Of a stretch of 64,000 nt of DNA, positions 38,867-48,079 are shown in pieces. The position numbers and the translations under genes are program-made. The DNA is from Micromonospora echinofusca (lineage in GTDB: Bacteria; Actinomycetota; Actinomycetes; Mycobacteriales; Micromonosporaceae), in assembly GCF_900091445.1 (NCBI RefSeq), contig NZ_LT607733.1:1443501-1507500 (forward strand). The letters are read 5' to 3'. The stretch's first letter is position 1, and each line of letters starts with the position of its first letter. The notes below the pieces were generated by a model, which did no database searches, had not been told where the DNA came from, and worked only from the letters and a program-made list of their open reading frames with translations.

Positions 38867-39206
38867 CCGAGCGAGGTTACCGGACCGGCGACCCCGCCAG
38901 ATCGCCGCCGACGGCGAACCGTTCGGCCGGGGTGGCCCGGCGGGGCGGTCGGAGCGCGCTCAGCCGGACGGAGTCGATCTATGTCGGAAAGCGGACCGGC
39001 CCCGGGACCCCTGCGGCCCTCCACTCCGCTCCACCCCCGTTGACGTGCTGTTTTGCGCGCCGAAACGCCGCGCCACGCGGGCGATTCTGGTTGCGGGTGG
39101 AGGGAAGTGGAGTAGAGTGGGGCCCAATGGTGAGGCCGGGAGGGCCCACCGGCCCGGGGGGTCAGCGGCGCCGCGAACGCCGCTCAAGGGCGAGGGGGTT
39201 GGGCCG
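38867..39206 (+). promoter_or_regulatory. murT/mraZ divergent region with MraZ operator
   Basis: The mraZ promoter reads TTGCGG (39091-39096), a 16-bp spacer, TAGAGT (39113-39118). Three copies of the MraZ recognition repeat start every 10 bp across the spacer and -10: GTGGAG 39097-39102, GTGGAG 39107-39112, GTGGGG 39117-39122. Two inverted copies (CTCCAC) lie at 39019-39024 and 39029-39034, again 10 bp apart. MraZ represses dcw promoters through such repeats, so autoregulation is expected. A 5' untranslated region of about 80 nt precedes mraZ. The murT -10 sits at the other end. Confidence 0.75.
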
Positions 39207-39638
39207 ATGTTCCTCGGCACCCACACCCCGCGCCTGGACGACAAAGGCCGGTTGATCCTTCCAGCGAAGTTCCGGGACGAGCTGGCGGGGGGTGTCGTGA
39301 TAACCAAAGGGCAGGACCGCTGCCTCTACGCCTTCCCGATGCCCGAGTTCCAGCGGATCGCGGAGCAGTTGCGCGCGCAGCCGATGACGAACAAGGCGGC
39401 CCGGGCCTACAGCCGGGTCTTCTTCGCCAGCGCGCACGACGAGGTGCCCGACAAGCAGGGCCGGGTGACGATCCCGGCCCACCTGCGGGCCTACGCCGCA
39501 CTCGACCGGGACCTGGTCGTGATCGGCGCGAGCACCCGGGTGGAGATCTGGGACAAGGCTGCCTGGGAGTCCTACCTCGCAGAGAGCGAAGACGACTTCG
39601 CCGACATCGAGGAGGGGGTGCTGCCCAGCGGTCTGTAG
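39207..39638 (+). CDS. mraZ: Transcriptional regulator MraZ
   Basis: 143-aa DNA-binding protein with two AbrB-like repeats: [26 protein letters not shown] (residues 1-26) and [20 protein letters not shown] (about 79-98). It is the first gene of the dcw cluster and usually represses it through GTGG repeats, found in its own promoter. ATG 39207 follows GAGGGGG at 39192-39198. Confidence 0.97.
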   Translation: MFLGTHTPRLDDKGRLILPAKFRDELAGGVVITKGQDRCLYAFPMPEFQRIAEQLRAQPMTNKAARAYSRVFFASAHDEVPDKQGRVTIPAHLRAYAALDRDLVVIGASTRVEIWDKAAWESYLAESEDDFADIEEGVLPSGL

Positions 39639-39687
39639 GGCGTGACGACGCCCGACGTACTGCGAGATCTCCACCCGCTTTCGAGTT

Positions 39688-39713
39688 CCTGGCACCCCTT
39701 CCCCGGTGCCAGG
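39688..39713 (+). other. 9-bp hairpin between mraZ and rsmH
   Basis: CCTGGCACC (39688-39696) pairs perfectly with GGTGCCAGG (39705-39713), loop 8 nt. There is no T-tract. It sits in the 205-nt gap between mraZ and rsmH, which otherwise has no supportable gene. It may separate MraZ from downstream expression or stabilise the processed end. Confidence 0.6.
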
Positions 39714-39843
39714 CGCACGATCCGATCGGAGGGCCGCGGCCTCCGACGGGCGGGAGCGGATGGGGATCTGGCGGTACGACGGCACGGCGTCGTCCGACGA
39801 CGGACGCATGAAGGACGAGGGTTTCACACCAGTGGGGGTCGAC

Positions 39844-40950
39844 ATGGGGGAGCTACGCGGTACGCACGTGCCGGTGCTGCTCGAGCGGTGTCTCGAGTTG
39901 CTGGCCCCCGCGCTGGGCCGGGGCGGGCGGACGGTCCACGTCGACGCGACGCTGGGGCTGGCCGGGCACGCCGAGGCGGTTCTCGAGGCGCATCCGGAGA
40001 CGGTGCTGATCGGGCTCGACCGGGACACCGAGGCGCTCGCCCACGCGCGCGTCCGGTTGGCCCGCTTCGCCGACCGGGTCCACCTGGAGCACGCCGTCTA
40101 CGACGAGCTGCCGGAGGTGCTCGACCGGCTGGGCTACCCGGGCATCGACGGGATCCTGTTCGACCTGGGCGTCTCCAGCCTGCAACTCGACGCACCCGAC
40201 CGCGGGTTCGCCTACGCGCAGGACGCCCCGCTGGACATGCGGATGGACCAGACCCGGGGGGTGACCGCCGAGGAGGTGGTCAACACCTACCCGCACCCGG
40301 ACCTGGCCCGGGTGCTGCGGGTCTACGGCGAGGAGAAGTTCGCGGGCCGGATCGCCTCGGCGATCATCCGCGAGCGCGAGCGGGCCCGGATCACCTCGTC
40401 GGCGCGGCTGGCGGAACTGGTCAGGGAGTCCATTCCGGCACCGGCGCGACGAACCGGGGGACACCCGGCCAAGAGAACGTTTCAGGCTTTACGGATCGAG
40501 GTAAACAAGGAGCTGGCAGCGCTGGAGACGGCACTGCCAGCCGCGCTCGACAAGCTCAACGTGGGCGGCCGCATGGTGGTCCTGTCCTACCACTCGCTGG
40601 AGGACCGGCTCACCAAGGCGGCGCTCAGCGACCGGGTCCGCAGCAAGGGCCCGGTAGACCTCCCGGTCGAACTGCCCGGGTCCGGTCCGACGTTCCGGCT
40701 GCTGAGCCGGGGCGCCGAACTGCCCGGGGAGGCGGAGGTCGCCGCGAACCCGCGCGCCGCCTCGGTGCGGCTGCGGGCCGCGGAGCGACTCGACCCGGAC
40801 GCTGCGCAGCAGGGGCGTACCGGCCGCGAACGGTACCGCCGGCGGGTGAAGGCGATGCACCAGCCAGGGGCGGGGACCGCAGGATCCGACACGGATCCGA
40901 CGGACCCCGGGGGACGGGACAGGGACGGACGAAGAGGGGGAGGGACATGA
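39844..40950 (+). CDS. rsmH: 16S rRNA (cytosine-1402-N4)-methyltransferase
   Basis: 368-aa SAM-dependent enzyme methylating C1402 of 16S r[17 protein letters not shown] opens the family, [17 protein letters not shown] is the SAM site, [30 protein letters not shown] and [16 protein letters not shown] are signature blocks, and [14 protein letters not shown] is near the end. The C-terminal 60 residues are basic and disordered. The start is ambiguous: ATG 39844 has GGGGG just upstream and was chosen; an in-frame ATG lies at 39808. The stop overlaps ftsL by 4 bp. Confidence 0.95.
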   Translation: MGELRGTHVPVLLERCLELLAPALGRGGRTVHVDATLGLAGHAEAVLEAHPETVLIGLDRDTEALAHARVRLARFADRVHLEHAVYDELPEVLDRLGYPGIDGILFDLGVSSLQLDAPDRGFAYAQDAPLDMRMDQTRGVTAEEVVNTYPHPDLARVLRVYGEEKFAGRIASAIIRERERARITSSARLAELVRESIPAPARRTGGHPAKRTFQALRIEVNKELAALETALPAALDKLNVGGRMVVLSYHSLEDRLTKAALSDRVRSKGPVDLPVELPGSGPTFRLLSRGAELPGEAEVAANPRAASVRLRAAERLDPDAAQQGRTGRERYRRRVKAMHQPGAGTAGSDTDPTDPGGRDRDGRRGGGT

Positions 40951-41552
40951 CGATTGACAAGCGCGACCGCCGGGACGTCACCGGCGGCGGGCAGCGCGCA
41001 CCGCGGTCGGGGGGCCGGACCGCGGCGGAGCGGGCCACGCGCATCGGGACCGGCACGCCGCGGGCGGACCGCGCGAACCGGCAGGAGGAGACTCGCGCCC
41101 GGGGGGCGCGCGAGTTCCCGACCCAGGGCAGCGCCGCGCTGCGGCCGGCCGAGCGGCAGAACGCCGGCGCGGCGCGTCCGCCCCGACTCCGGGTGGCGCC
41201 GCCGCCGCCGGTGCGGGTGCCCCGGGCGCCCTTCGCCGCGCTGGTGCTGGTGCTGGTGGTCGGCGGGGTGCTCGGCATCCTGCTGGTCAACACGAAGATC
41301 AACGAGAACGCCTTCCGCCTGGAGAAGCTCCAGGAGCAGCAGGCCAAGCTCGACGTGGAGCAGCAGCAGCTGAACAAGGAGATCGCCGACGCGGAGGCCC
41401 CGGGCAACCTGGAGGCCCGGGCCCGCAAGCTCGGCCTGGTGGAGGCCGGCGAGCCGGCGTACATCCGGCTGCCCGACGGCAAGGTGATCGGCGTGCCGCA
41501 GCCGGCCGAGGGCCAGCCCTCGATCACCAGCCAGCAGGGCGCGGGAGGCTGA
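40947..41552 (+). CDS. ftsL: FtsL-like septum protein
   Basis: 201-aa bitopic division protein. It has a long basic disordered cytoplasmic part (residues 1-92), one membrane helix ([23 protein letters not shown], about 93-115) and a short extracytoplasmic coiled coil ([29 protein letters not shown]). FtsL works with FtsQ and DivIC to activate FtsW/FtsI. The call rests on position between rsmH and ftsI and on this topology, since FtsL sequences are poorly conserved. ATG overlaps the rsmH stop; GAGGGGGAGGG is a strong ribosome-binding site. Confidence 0.87.
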   Translation: MTIDKRDRRDVTGGGQRAPRSGGRTAAERATRIGTGTPRADRANRQEETRARGAREFPTQGSAALRPAERQNAGAARPPRLRVAPPPPVRVPRAPFAALVLVLVVGGVLGILLVNTKINENAFRLEKLQEQQAKLDVEQQQLNKEIADAEAPGNLEARARKLGLVEAGEPAYIRLPDGKVIGVPQPAEGQPSITSQQGAGG

Positions 41553-41557
41553 CGACC

Positions 41558-43771
41558 GTGCCACCGAGATCGGAGGAACCGCGCCGGGACGCCACAGGCT
41601 CCCGGCGCGGTTCGTCCCGCAACGCCGGTGGCCGGGGCGCCGAACCGCGCTCCGGTGAGCCGGGGGTCGGTGGCATCTCCGACGCCCGGGCGTACACCCC
41701 GCGCGGGCGCACCGTGCGCGAGCAGCGCGCCGGCGGGCGCGCCGAGCCCGACGCCGACGCCGGCCCCGCCGCCCAGCGCCGCACGCCGCGCAGCACCCGC
41801 TCCGGCGACCCGTTCCGCCCCGCCCTCCAGGTGCTCGACGGCGGCCGCGCGGGCGCCGGCCGGGCCGGCCGGCGCGAGGCGGCGGGCCGCGCCGGCGTCG
41901 TCCGTACCGTCACGCCGCGTACCCCCCGCCACGACGACGAGCCGCCCGCGCCGCGCCGCCGCACCGCCGCGCGCCCCGCGCGCCGGCCGGACCGCCCGGC
42001 CGCCCGGCGACCGTCGCGCAAGCCGCCGAAGCCGCCCCGGCTGGCCGACCCCCGGCGCCGGCTGCGGCTGGGCACCGTGCTCACCCTGACGCTCTTCGCC
42101 GTCATCGGCATCCGGCTGGTCGTCCTCCAGACCGTGGAGACCCCGGCGTACGCGGGCGGCGGCGTCGCCGACCGGCTGCATACCGTCACCCTGCCGGCGG
42201 CGCGCGGCGCCATCTACGACCGGGACGGCGCCCCGCTGGCGCACAGCGTCGAGGCCCGCTACGTCTACGCCGACCCCACCCAGGTCAAGGATCAGCAGGC
42301 CACCGCAAAGGCGCTCTCCCCGCTGCTCGGCATGCCGGCCTCGGAGCTGGCCGAGAAGATGAAGCCGCGCAAGCGCGTCAACGGCGTCGACTCGCAGTTC
42401 GAGTACCTCGCCCGGGGGGTCGACATCGACCGGGCCCGGAAGATCACCGCGCTGGAGCTGCCCGGCATCTACACCCACCGCGACGAGCGGCGCGAGGTGC
42501 CCGGCGGGGACCTCGCGGCCAACCTGCTCGGCTTCACCAGCCAGGACATGGTCGGGCTGGAAGGGCTGGAGGCCCGCTACGACGACGTGCTGCGCGGCAA
42601 GGACGGCAAGCGGGTCTACGAGGTCGGCCTCGGCGACCTGGCCGCCCCGATCCCCGGCGGCTACAGCGAGACGACCAAGGCCAGGCCGGGCAGCTCGCTC
42701 CGGCTCACCATCGACCGCGACCTGCAGTTCATGGTGCAGCGGATGCTCAGCCGGCACATGGCGCAGAGCAAGGGCAGCACCGGTGCCGCCGTGGTGATCG
42801 AGATTCCCTCCGGCGAGGTGCTGGCCCAGGCCAGCCACCCCACCTACAACGCGGCGAAGCCCGTGCCGAGCGACCCGACCGACCGGGAGGACGCGGCCAC
42901 CAGCTTCGTGGTCGACCCCGGCTCGGTGCACAAGGCGATCACCTTCGGTGCCGCGCTCCAGGAACGCGTGATCACCCCCGACACCACGCTGCCGATCGCC
43001 AACAGCATCAAGAAGGGCGACACCTGGTTCTCCGACACGCACCGCGCCGACGGCAAGCGGATGAGCCTGCCCGGCATGATGGCGTACTCGTCGAACGTCG
43101 GCACGATCCACATCGCCGACAAGCTCGGCCCCGAACGCCTCATCGACTACCAGAAGCGCTTCGGCCTCGGGGAGCCGACACGGGTCGGCATGCCCGGCGA
43201 GGCCAGCGGGCGGCTGCTGCCGGCCGACGAGTGGAGCGGGTCGTCGGCCGGGTCGGTGCCGATCGGGCACAGCGTGGACGCCACGCCGCTACAGATGGCC
43301 GCCGTCTACGCGACGATCGCCAACAACGGCACGTACGTGCAGCCGCGCCTGGTCAAGGAGGTGATCGGGCCGGACGGGAAGCGTACGCCGACCGATCCCC
43401 CGGTCACCCGGTCGGTGCTCAGCCCGGAGAACGCCGCCGCCCTGCGGCACATCCTGGAGGCGGTCACCACCGTCGAGGACGCCACCGGCAAGGCCGCGGC
43501 GATCCCCGAGTGGCGGGTCGCCGGCAAGACGGGCACCGGCTGGCGGCTGGTCGACGGGCGCAAGCAGCTCGGCGAGGTGGCCTCGTTCATCGGGATGGCT
43601 CCGGCGGAGAAGCCGCGCTACGTGATCGCGGTCTTCGCGCACACCGCCTCCGGTGGCGGCGGCGCCATCGCGGCCCCCGCGTTCCGGGACATGATGCAGT
43701 TCACGCTGCGTCACTACGGGGTGCCGCCGAGTGGGGAGAAGGCCCCGAAGTTCACGGTCTATCCGCGCTGA
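41558..43771 (+). CDS. ftsI: Penicillin-binding protein FtsI (class B, septal transpeptidase)
   Basis: 737-aa septal peptidoglycan transpeptidase. It has an unusually long Arg/Ala/Pro-rich cytoplasmic tail (about 170 residues), one membrane helix (about 172-192), a pedestal domain starting RLHTVTLPAARGAIYDRDG, then the transpeptidase with SVHK (Ser456-Lys459), SSN (511-513) and KTG (657-659). There is no C-terminal PASTA domain. GTG 41558 lies 5 nt after the ftsL stop. It acts with FtsW, encoded 4.3 kb downstream. Confidence 0.96.
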   Translation: MPPRSEEPRRDATGSRRGSSRNAGGRGAEPRSGEPGVGGISDARAYTPRGRTVREQRAGGRAEPDADAGPAAQRRTPRSTRSGDPFRPALQVLDGGRAGAGRAGRREAAGRAGVVRTVTPRTPRHDDEPPAPRRRTAARPARRPDRPAARRPSRKPPKPPRLADPRRRLRLGTVLTLTLFAVIGIRLVVLQTVETPAYAGGGVADRLHTVTLPAARGAIYDRDGAPLAHSVEARYVYADPTQVKDQQATAKALSPLLGMPASELAEKMKPRKRVNGVDSQFEYLARGVDIDRARKITALELPGIYTHRDERREVPGGDLAANLLGFTSQDMVGLEGLEARYDDVLRGKDGKRVYEVGLGDLAAPIPGGYSETTKARPGSSLRLTIDRDLQFMVQRMLSRHMAQSKGSTGAAVVIEIPSGEVLAQASHPTYNAAKPVPSDPTDREDAATSFVVDPGSVHKAITFGAALQERVITPDTTLPIANSIKKGDTWFSDTHRADGKRMSLPGMMAYSSNVGTIHIADKLGPERLIDYQKRFGLGEPTRVGMPGEASGRLLPADEWSGSSAGSVPIGHSVDATPLQMAAVYATIANNGTYVQPRLVKEVIGPDGKRTPTDPPVTRSVLSPENAAALRHILEAVTTVEDATGKAAAIPEWRVAGKTGTGWRLVDGRKQLGEVASFIGMAPAEKPRYVIAVFAHTASGGGGAIAAPAFRDMMQFTLRHYGVPPSGEKAPKFTVYPR

Positions 43772-43862
43772 GCGGCCACACCGCGACATCATCGGTGAGT
43801 GCCGACGAACCACCGGGGCGGCTGTGCGGCCGGAACCGGACGACCGGGTAGGGTCTGACGCC

Positions 43863-45386
43863 GTGCCCGGCAATCCTCGTCCCCGTACCGTGATCGGTGT
43901 CCGGCTCGGCGACCTCGCCGCCCGACTCGCCGTCGAGCCCCCGGAGGGCGCCGCCGAGGTGGTGGTGACCGGGGTGACCCACGCCAGCCAGGAGGTCCGC
44001 CCCGGCGACCTGTACGCGGCCCTGCCGGGCGCCCGCCGGCACGGCGCGGAGTTCGCCGCCGCCGCGGCGGCCGCCGGCGCGGTGGCCGCGCTCACCGACC
44101 CGGCGGGCGCCGCGGCGGTGACCGGGGCGGGCCTGCCGGCGCTGGTGGTCCCCGACCCCCGCGCGGTCCTGGGTGACCTCGCGGCGACCGTCTACGGCGA
44201 CCCGACCGCGCACCTGACGGTGATCGGGGTGACCGGCACGGCCGGCAAGACCTCGACGGCCTACCTGGTCGAGTCCGGCCTGCGCGCCGCCGGCCACACC
44301 ACCGGCCTGATCGGCACCGTCGAGACCCGCCTCGGCGACCTGGCGATCGACAGCGTGCGCACCACGCCCGAGGCGACCGACCTGCACGCCATGCTGGCCG
44401 CCGCCCGCGAGCGCGGCGTCACGGCCGTGGTCATGGAGGTCTCCAGCCACGCGCTGGCGATGGGCCGCGTCGGCGGGGTCCGGTTCACGGTCGGCGGCTA
44501 CACCAACTTCGGCTCCGACCACCTGGACTTCCACGCCGACTCGGCGGACTACTTCGCCGCGAAGGCGCAGCTGTTCGACGGGCGCTGCGCGGTCGAGGTG
44601 CTCAACCACGACGACCCCGCGCTGAAGTCGCTGTACCGCCCGACGACGGTCACCTACTCGGCGGCCGGCGACCCGGGCGCCACCTGGTGGGCCGACGAGG
44701 TCGGCGGCGAGGGGTACGCGCAGCGGTTCACCGCGCACGGCCCCGACGGGCTGGTCGTGGCGGCCGGCGTGGCGCTGCCGGGCCGGCACAACGTGGCCAA
44801 CGCCCTGCTGGCCATCGCCGCGCTCGTCGCCGCCGGCGTGGATCCGCGCACCGCCGCCGCCGGGGTGGCCGAGTGCGGCGGGGTGCCCGGCCGGCTGGAG
44901 TTGGTGGACGCCCCCGGCCCGGTCCGGGGCGTGGTCGACTACGCGCACAAGGCGGACGCGATCGTCGCCGCGCTGGCGGCGCTGCGGGAATACGGCGCAG
45001 GCCGGTTGATCTGCGTGATCGGTGCCGGCGGGGACCGGGACCGGGGCAAGCGGCCGGTGATGGGCGCCGCCGCGGCGGAGGGAGCCGACGTGGTGCTGGT
45101 GACCGACGACAACCCGCGTACGGAGGACCCGGCGGCGATCCGCGCCGAGGTGCTCGCGGGCGCCCGGCGGGCCGGCACGACGGCCCGGGTCGAGGAGGTG
45201 GCCGACCGCCGGACAGCGATCGACGCGGCGGTCCGGCTGGCCGAGCCGGGCGACGTGGTCGCGGTGCTCGGCAAGGGCCACGAGCGCGGGCAGGAGATCG
45301 GTGGCGAGGTGCACCCGTTCGACGACCGCACCGAGCTGGCCGACGCGCTGCGCGTCCGCTTCGCCGACCCGGCAGGTCAGCGGTGA
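43863..45386 (+). CDS. murE: UDP-N-acetylmuramoyl-tripeptide synthetase MurE
   Basis: 507-aa Mur ligase adding the third stem-peptide residue. The P-loop is VTGTAGKTSTAYLVE, the central signature VVMEVSSHALAMGRV, and DDNPRTEDP (about residue 415) is the DNPR motif associated with meso-diaminopimelate specificity, as expected for this group. TAGGGT (43849-43854) stands 8 nt before the GTG start, suggesting an internal, leaderless promoter after ftsI. The stop overlaps murF by 4 bp. Confidence 0.95.
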   Translation: MPGNPRPRTVIGVRLGDLAARLAVEPPEGAAEVVVTGVTHASQEVRPGDLYAALPGARRHGAEFAAAAAAAGAVAALTDPAGAAAVTGAGLPALVVPDPRAVLGDLAATVYGDPTAHLTVIGVTGTAGKTSTAYLVESGLRAAGHTTGLIGTVETRLGDLAIDSVRTTPEATDLHAMLAAARERGVTAVVMEVSSHALAMGRVGGVRFTVGGYTNFGSDHLDFHADSADYFAAKAQLFDGRCAVEVLNHDDPALKSLYRPTTVTYSAAGDPGATWWADEVGGEGYAQRFTAHGPDGLVVAAGVALPGRHNVANALLAIAALVAAGVDPRTAAAGVAECGGVPGRLELVDAPGPVRGVVDYAHKADAIVAALAALREYGAGRLICVIGAGGDRDRGKRPVMGAAAAEGADVVLVTDDNPRTEDPAAIRAEVLAGARRAGTTARVEEVADRRTAIDAAVRLAEPGDVVAVLGKGHERGQEIGGEVHPFDDRTELADALRVRFADPAGQR

Positions 45387-46807
45387 TCCCGCTCAGCCTG
45401 GCCGAGGTCGCCTCGGCGGTCGACGGGCGGCTCGCCGGCGCCGACCCGCAGGCCCGGGTCACCGGTCCGGTCGAGTTCGACTCGCGCAAGGTGCGCCCGG
45501 GCGCGCTCTTCGTCGCCTTCCCGGGCGAGAAGGTGGACGGGCACGACTACGCCGCCGGCGCGGTGGCGGCCGGCGCGGTGGCCGTGCTCGGCACCCGGGA
45601 GGTGCCCGGCGTGCCGATGGTGCTGGTCGAAGACGCGCTGGCCGCCATGGGCCGGCTGGCCCGCGCGGTGGTCGACCGGTTGCCCGGGCTCACCGTGGTC
45701 GGGTTGACCGGCTCGTCGGGCAAGACCACCACCAAGGACCTGATCGCCCAGCTCACCGCGCGGCTCGGCCCGACCGTCGCCCCGCCCGGGTCGTTCAACA
45801 ACGAGCTGGGGCACCCGTACACGGCGTTGCAGGCCGGGTCCGAGACCCGCTACCTGGTGATGGAGAAGGGCGCCCGCGGGGTGGGGCACGTGCGCTACCT
45901 CTGCGACGTGGTGCCGCCCCGGATCTCCGTGGTGCTCAACGTCGGGGTGGCGCACATCGGCGAGTTCGGTTCGGTGGAGACGATCGCGCTGGCCAAGGGC
46001 GAGCTGGTCGAGGCGCTGCCCGCCGACGGGCTGGCCGTGCTCAACGCCGACGATCCGCTGGTCGACGCCATGGCCGCCCGTACGGTCGCCCGGGTCGTCC
46101 GCTACGGCGAGGCGGCGCACGCCGACGTGCGGGCCGAGGACGTGACGCTGGACGACCGGGGGCGGCCCGCGTACACCCTCGTCACCCCGGAGGGGACCGC
46201 GCCCGTACGGCTCGGGCTGACCGGCCGGCACCAGGTGTCCAACTCCCTCGCCGCCGCCGCGGTGGCCCGCGAGCTGGGCATGCCGCTGGCCGAGCTGGCC
46301 ATCGCGCTGGGCGCGCTGGGGCTGGTCTCCACCCGCCGGATGGACGTCTTCGAACGCGTCGACGGGGTGACCGTGATCGACGACTCGTACAACGCCAACC
46401 CCGCCTCGATGGCGGTCGCGCTGCGCGCGCTGACCGGCATCGGGCGGGAGCGGCGCACCGTCGCGGTGCTCGGCTACATGGCCGAGCTGGGCCCGTTCGA
46501 ACGCGACGGGCACGCCGAGGTCGGCCGGCTCGCGGCCGAACTGGGCGTCGACCGGCTGCTCGTGGTGGGCGAGCCGGCCGCGCCGATCCACGAAGGCGCG
46601 ACATCGGTAGGGGACTGGGGAGGAGAGTCGGTGCTGCTCACCGATCAGGCGGCGGCCGTCGAGGTGCTGCGCAGCGAGTTACGACCGGGTGACGTCGTCC
46701 TGGTGAAGGGCTCCCGGTACCGCACCTGGGAGGTGGCCGACGCGCTGCGCGCCGACGCCGCCGGGGACGGATCCGGCCCGACGGCGACGGGGGGCGGCGC
46801 CGCATGA
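45383..46807 (+). CDS. murF: UDP-N-acetylmuramoyl-tripeptide--D-alanyl-D-alanine ligase
   Basis: 474-aa Mur ligase adding D-Ala-D-Ala to complete the UDP-MurNAc-pentapeptide. It has [19 protein letters not shown] at the N-terminal domain, the P-loop [12 protein letters not shown] (residues 108-119), [12 protein letters not shown], and the C-terminal [17 protein letters not shown]. The GTG start overlaps the murE stop; the ATG of mraY overlaps its own stop. Confidence 0.96.
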   Translation: MIPLSLAEVASAVDGRLAGADPQARVTGPVEFDSRKVRPGALFVAFPGEKVDGHDYAAGAVAAGAVAVLGTREVPGVPMVLVEDALAAMGRLARAVVDRLPGLTVVGLTGSSGKTTTKDLIAQLTARLGPTVAPPGSFNNELGHPYTALQAGSETRYLVMEKGARGVGHVRYLCDVVPPRISVVLNVGVAHIGEFGSVETIALAKGELVEALPADGLAVLNADDPLVDAMAARTVARVVRYGEAAHADVRAEDVTLDDRGRPAYTLVTPEGTAPVRLGLTGRHQVSNSLAAAAVARELGMPLAELAIALGALGLVSTRRMDVFERVDGVTVIDDSYNANPASMAVALRALTGIGRERRTVAVLGYMAELGPFERDGHAEVGRLAAELGVDRLLVVGEPAAPIHEGATSVGDWGGESVLLTDQAAAVEVLRSELRPGDVVLVKGSRYRTWEVADALRADAAGDGSGPTATGGGAA

Positions 46808-47931
46808 GGGCGGTCATCGTCGCCATCGGGGTGGCCTTCCTGGTCTCGCTGTTCTGCACCCCGATCGCGATCAAGGTGTTCGCCCGGCTGAAGGCCGGCC
46901 AGCCGATCCGATCGAACCTCGGGCTCGCCAGCAACGAGGGCAAGAAGGGCACGCCGACGATGGGCGGCGTGGTCTTCATCCTGGCCACGGTCATCGCGTA
47001 CGTGGCCGGTCACCTGGCCCTGACGACCCTGCCGGACGCGCAGATCGCCCAGGTCGAGCCGACCATCACCGCGCTGGTGCTGCTGGGGCTGATGGTCTTC
47101 TCCGGCGCGGTCGGCTTCATCGACGACTTCCTCAAGGTGCGCAAGCGGCACAGCGGCGGTCTCAACAAGCGCGGCAAGCTGCTCGGGCAGATCCTGGTCG
47201 GCGCGGTCTTCGGCGTCGTGGCGCTCTACTTCCCGAGCACCATGACCGACGCCGCGGGGGCCGAGACCAACACCGAGACCGTGGGCAGCACGACGCTCAG
47301 CTTCATCCGGGACATCCCGGCGCTGGACGTCACCAAGATCGGCGCGGTGGTCATCTTCATCTTCGTGGTGATGGCCGCGACCAACGGCGTCAACCTCACC
47401 GACGGCCTCGACGGCCTGGCCACCGGCGCCTCGGTGATGGTCCTCGCGGCGTACGCGCTGATCGCCTTCTGGCAGTACCGGCACTGGTGCGCCGACCCGA
47501 ACTACACCCAGGACTACTGCTACGCGGTCCGTGACCCGCTGGAGATCGCGCTGATCGCCGGCGCGGCGGCCGGGGCCTGCGTGGGCTTCCTGTGGTGGAA
47601 CACCTCGCCGGCACGGATCTTCATGGGCGACACCGGCGCGCTGGGCCTCGGCGGCCTGATCGCCGGCATGGCGATGTCCACGCGGACGATCCTGCTGCTG
47701 CCGATCATTGGTGGCCTCTTCGTGATCATCACGATGTCCGTGGTGATCCAGATCATCTCGTTCCGTACCACCGGCAAGCGGGTGTTCCGGATGTCGCCGT
47801 TGCAGCACCACTTCGAGCTCGCCGGGTGGAGCGAGGTCAACATCGTGGTCCGGTTCTGGATCATCGCCGGCATCGGGGTGGCCATCGCGTTGGGCCTGTT
47901 CTACAGCGAGTTCCTCGCCAACATGACCTGA
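46804..47931 (+). CDS. mraY: Phospho-N-acetylmuramoyl-pentapeptide-transferase
   Basis: 375-aa enzyme with ten predicted membrane helices, making lipid I from UDP-MurNAc-pentapeptide and undecaprenyl phosphate. Catalytic and signature loops are visible: [39 protein letters not shown] (Asp pair), [16 protein letters not shown] and [18 protein letters not shown], ending [23 protein letters not shown]. It is coupled to murF by a 4-bp overlap. It is followed by a strong hairpin instead of murD. Confidence 0.97.
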   Translation: MRAVIVAIGVAFLVSLFCTPIAIKVFARLKAGQPIRSNLGLASNEGKKGTPTMGGVVFILATVIAYVAGHLALTTLPDAQIAQVEPTITALVLLGLMVFSGAVGFIDDFLKVRKRHSGGLNKRGKLLGQILVGAVFGVVALYFPSTMTDAAGAETNTETVGSTTLSFIRDIPALDVTKIGAVVIFIFVVMAATNGVNLTDGLDGLATGASVMVLAAYALIAFWQYRHWCADPNYTQDYCYAVRDPLEIALIAGAAAGACVGFLWWNTSPARIFMGDTGALGLGGLIAGMAMSTRTILLLPIIGGLFVIITMSVVIQIISFRTTGKRVFRMSPLQHHFELAGWSEVNIVVRFWIIAGIGVAIALGLFYSEFLANMT

Positions 47932-47947
47932 GCCGGCCGGCAGGTTC

Positions 47948-47989
47948 CGCCGCGGGGCCCGGGCGCGTGTCGCCCCGGGCCCCGCGGCG
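47948..47989 (+). terminator. 16-bp perfect hairpin between mraY and ftsW
   Basis: CGCCGCGGGGCCCGGG (47948-47963) is fully complementary to 47974-47989, with a 10-nt loop. It starts 17 nt after the mraY stop. There is no T-tract; as RNA it would be extremely stable and could end or attenuate transcription, or protect the upstream mRNA. Confidence 0.7.
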
Positions 47990-48079
47990 CGTCCGGCCCC
48001 ACGCGGCCCGGCGCAAGCCCGACACGCCGACCGGGCCGTTGCGCCGGTGACGACCCCGGGGAACCGCCATGATGGTCGG

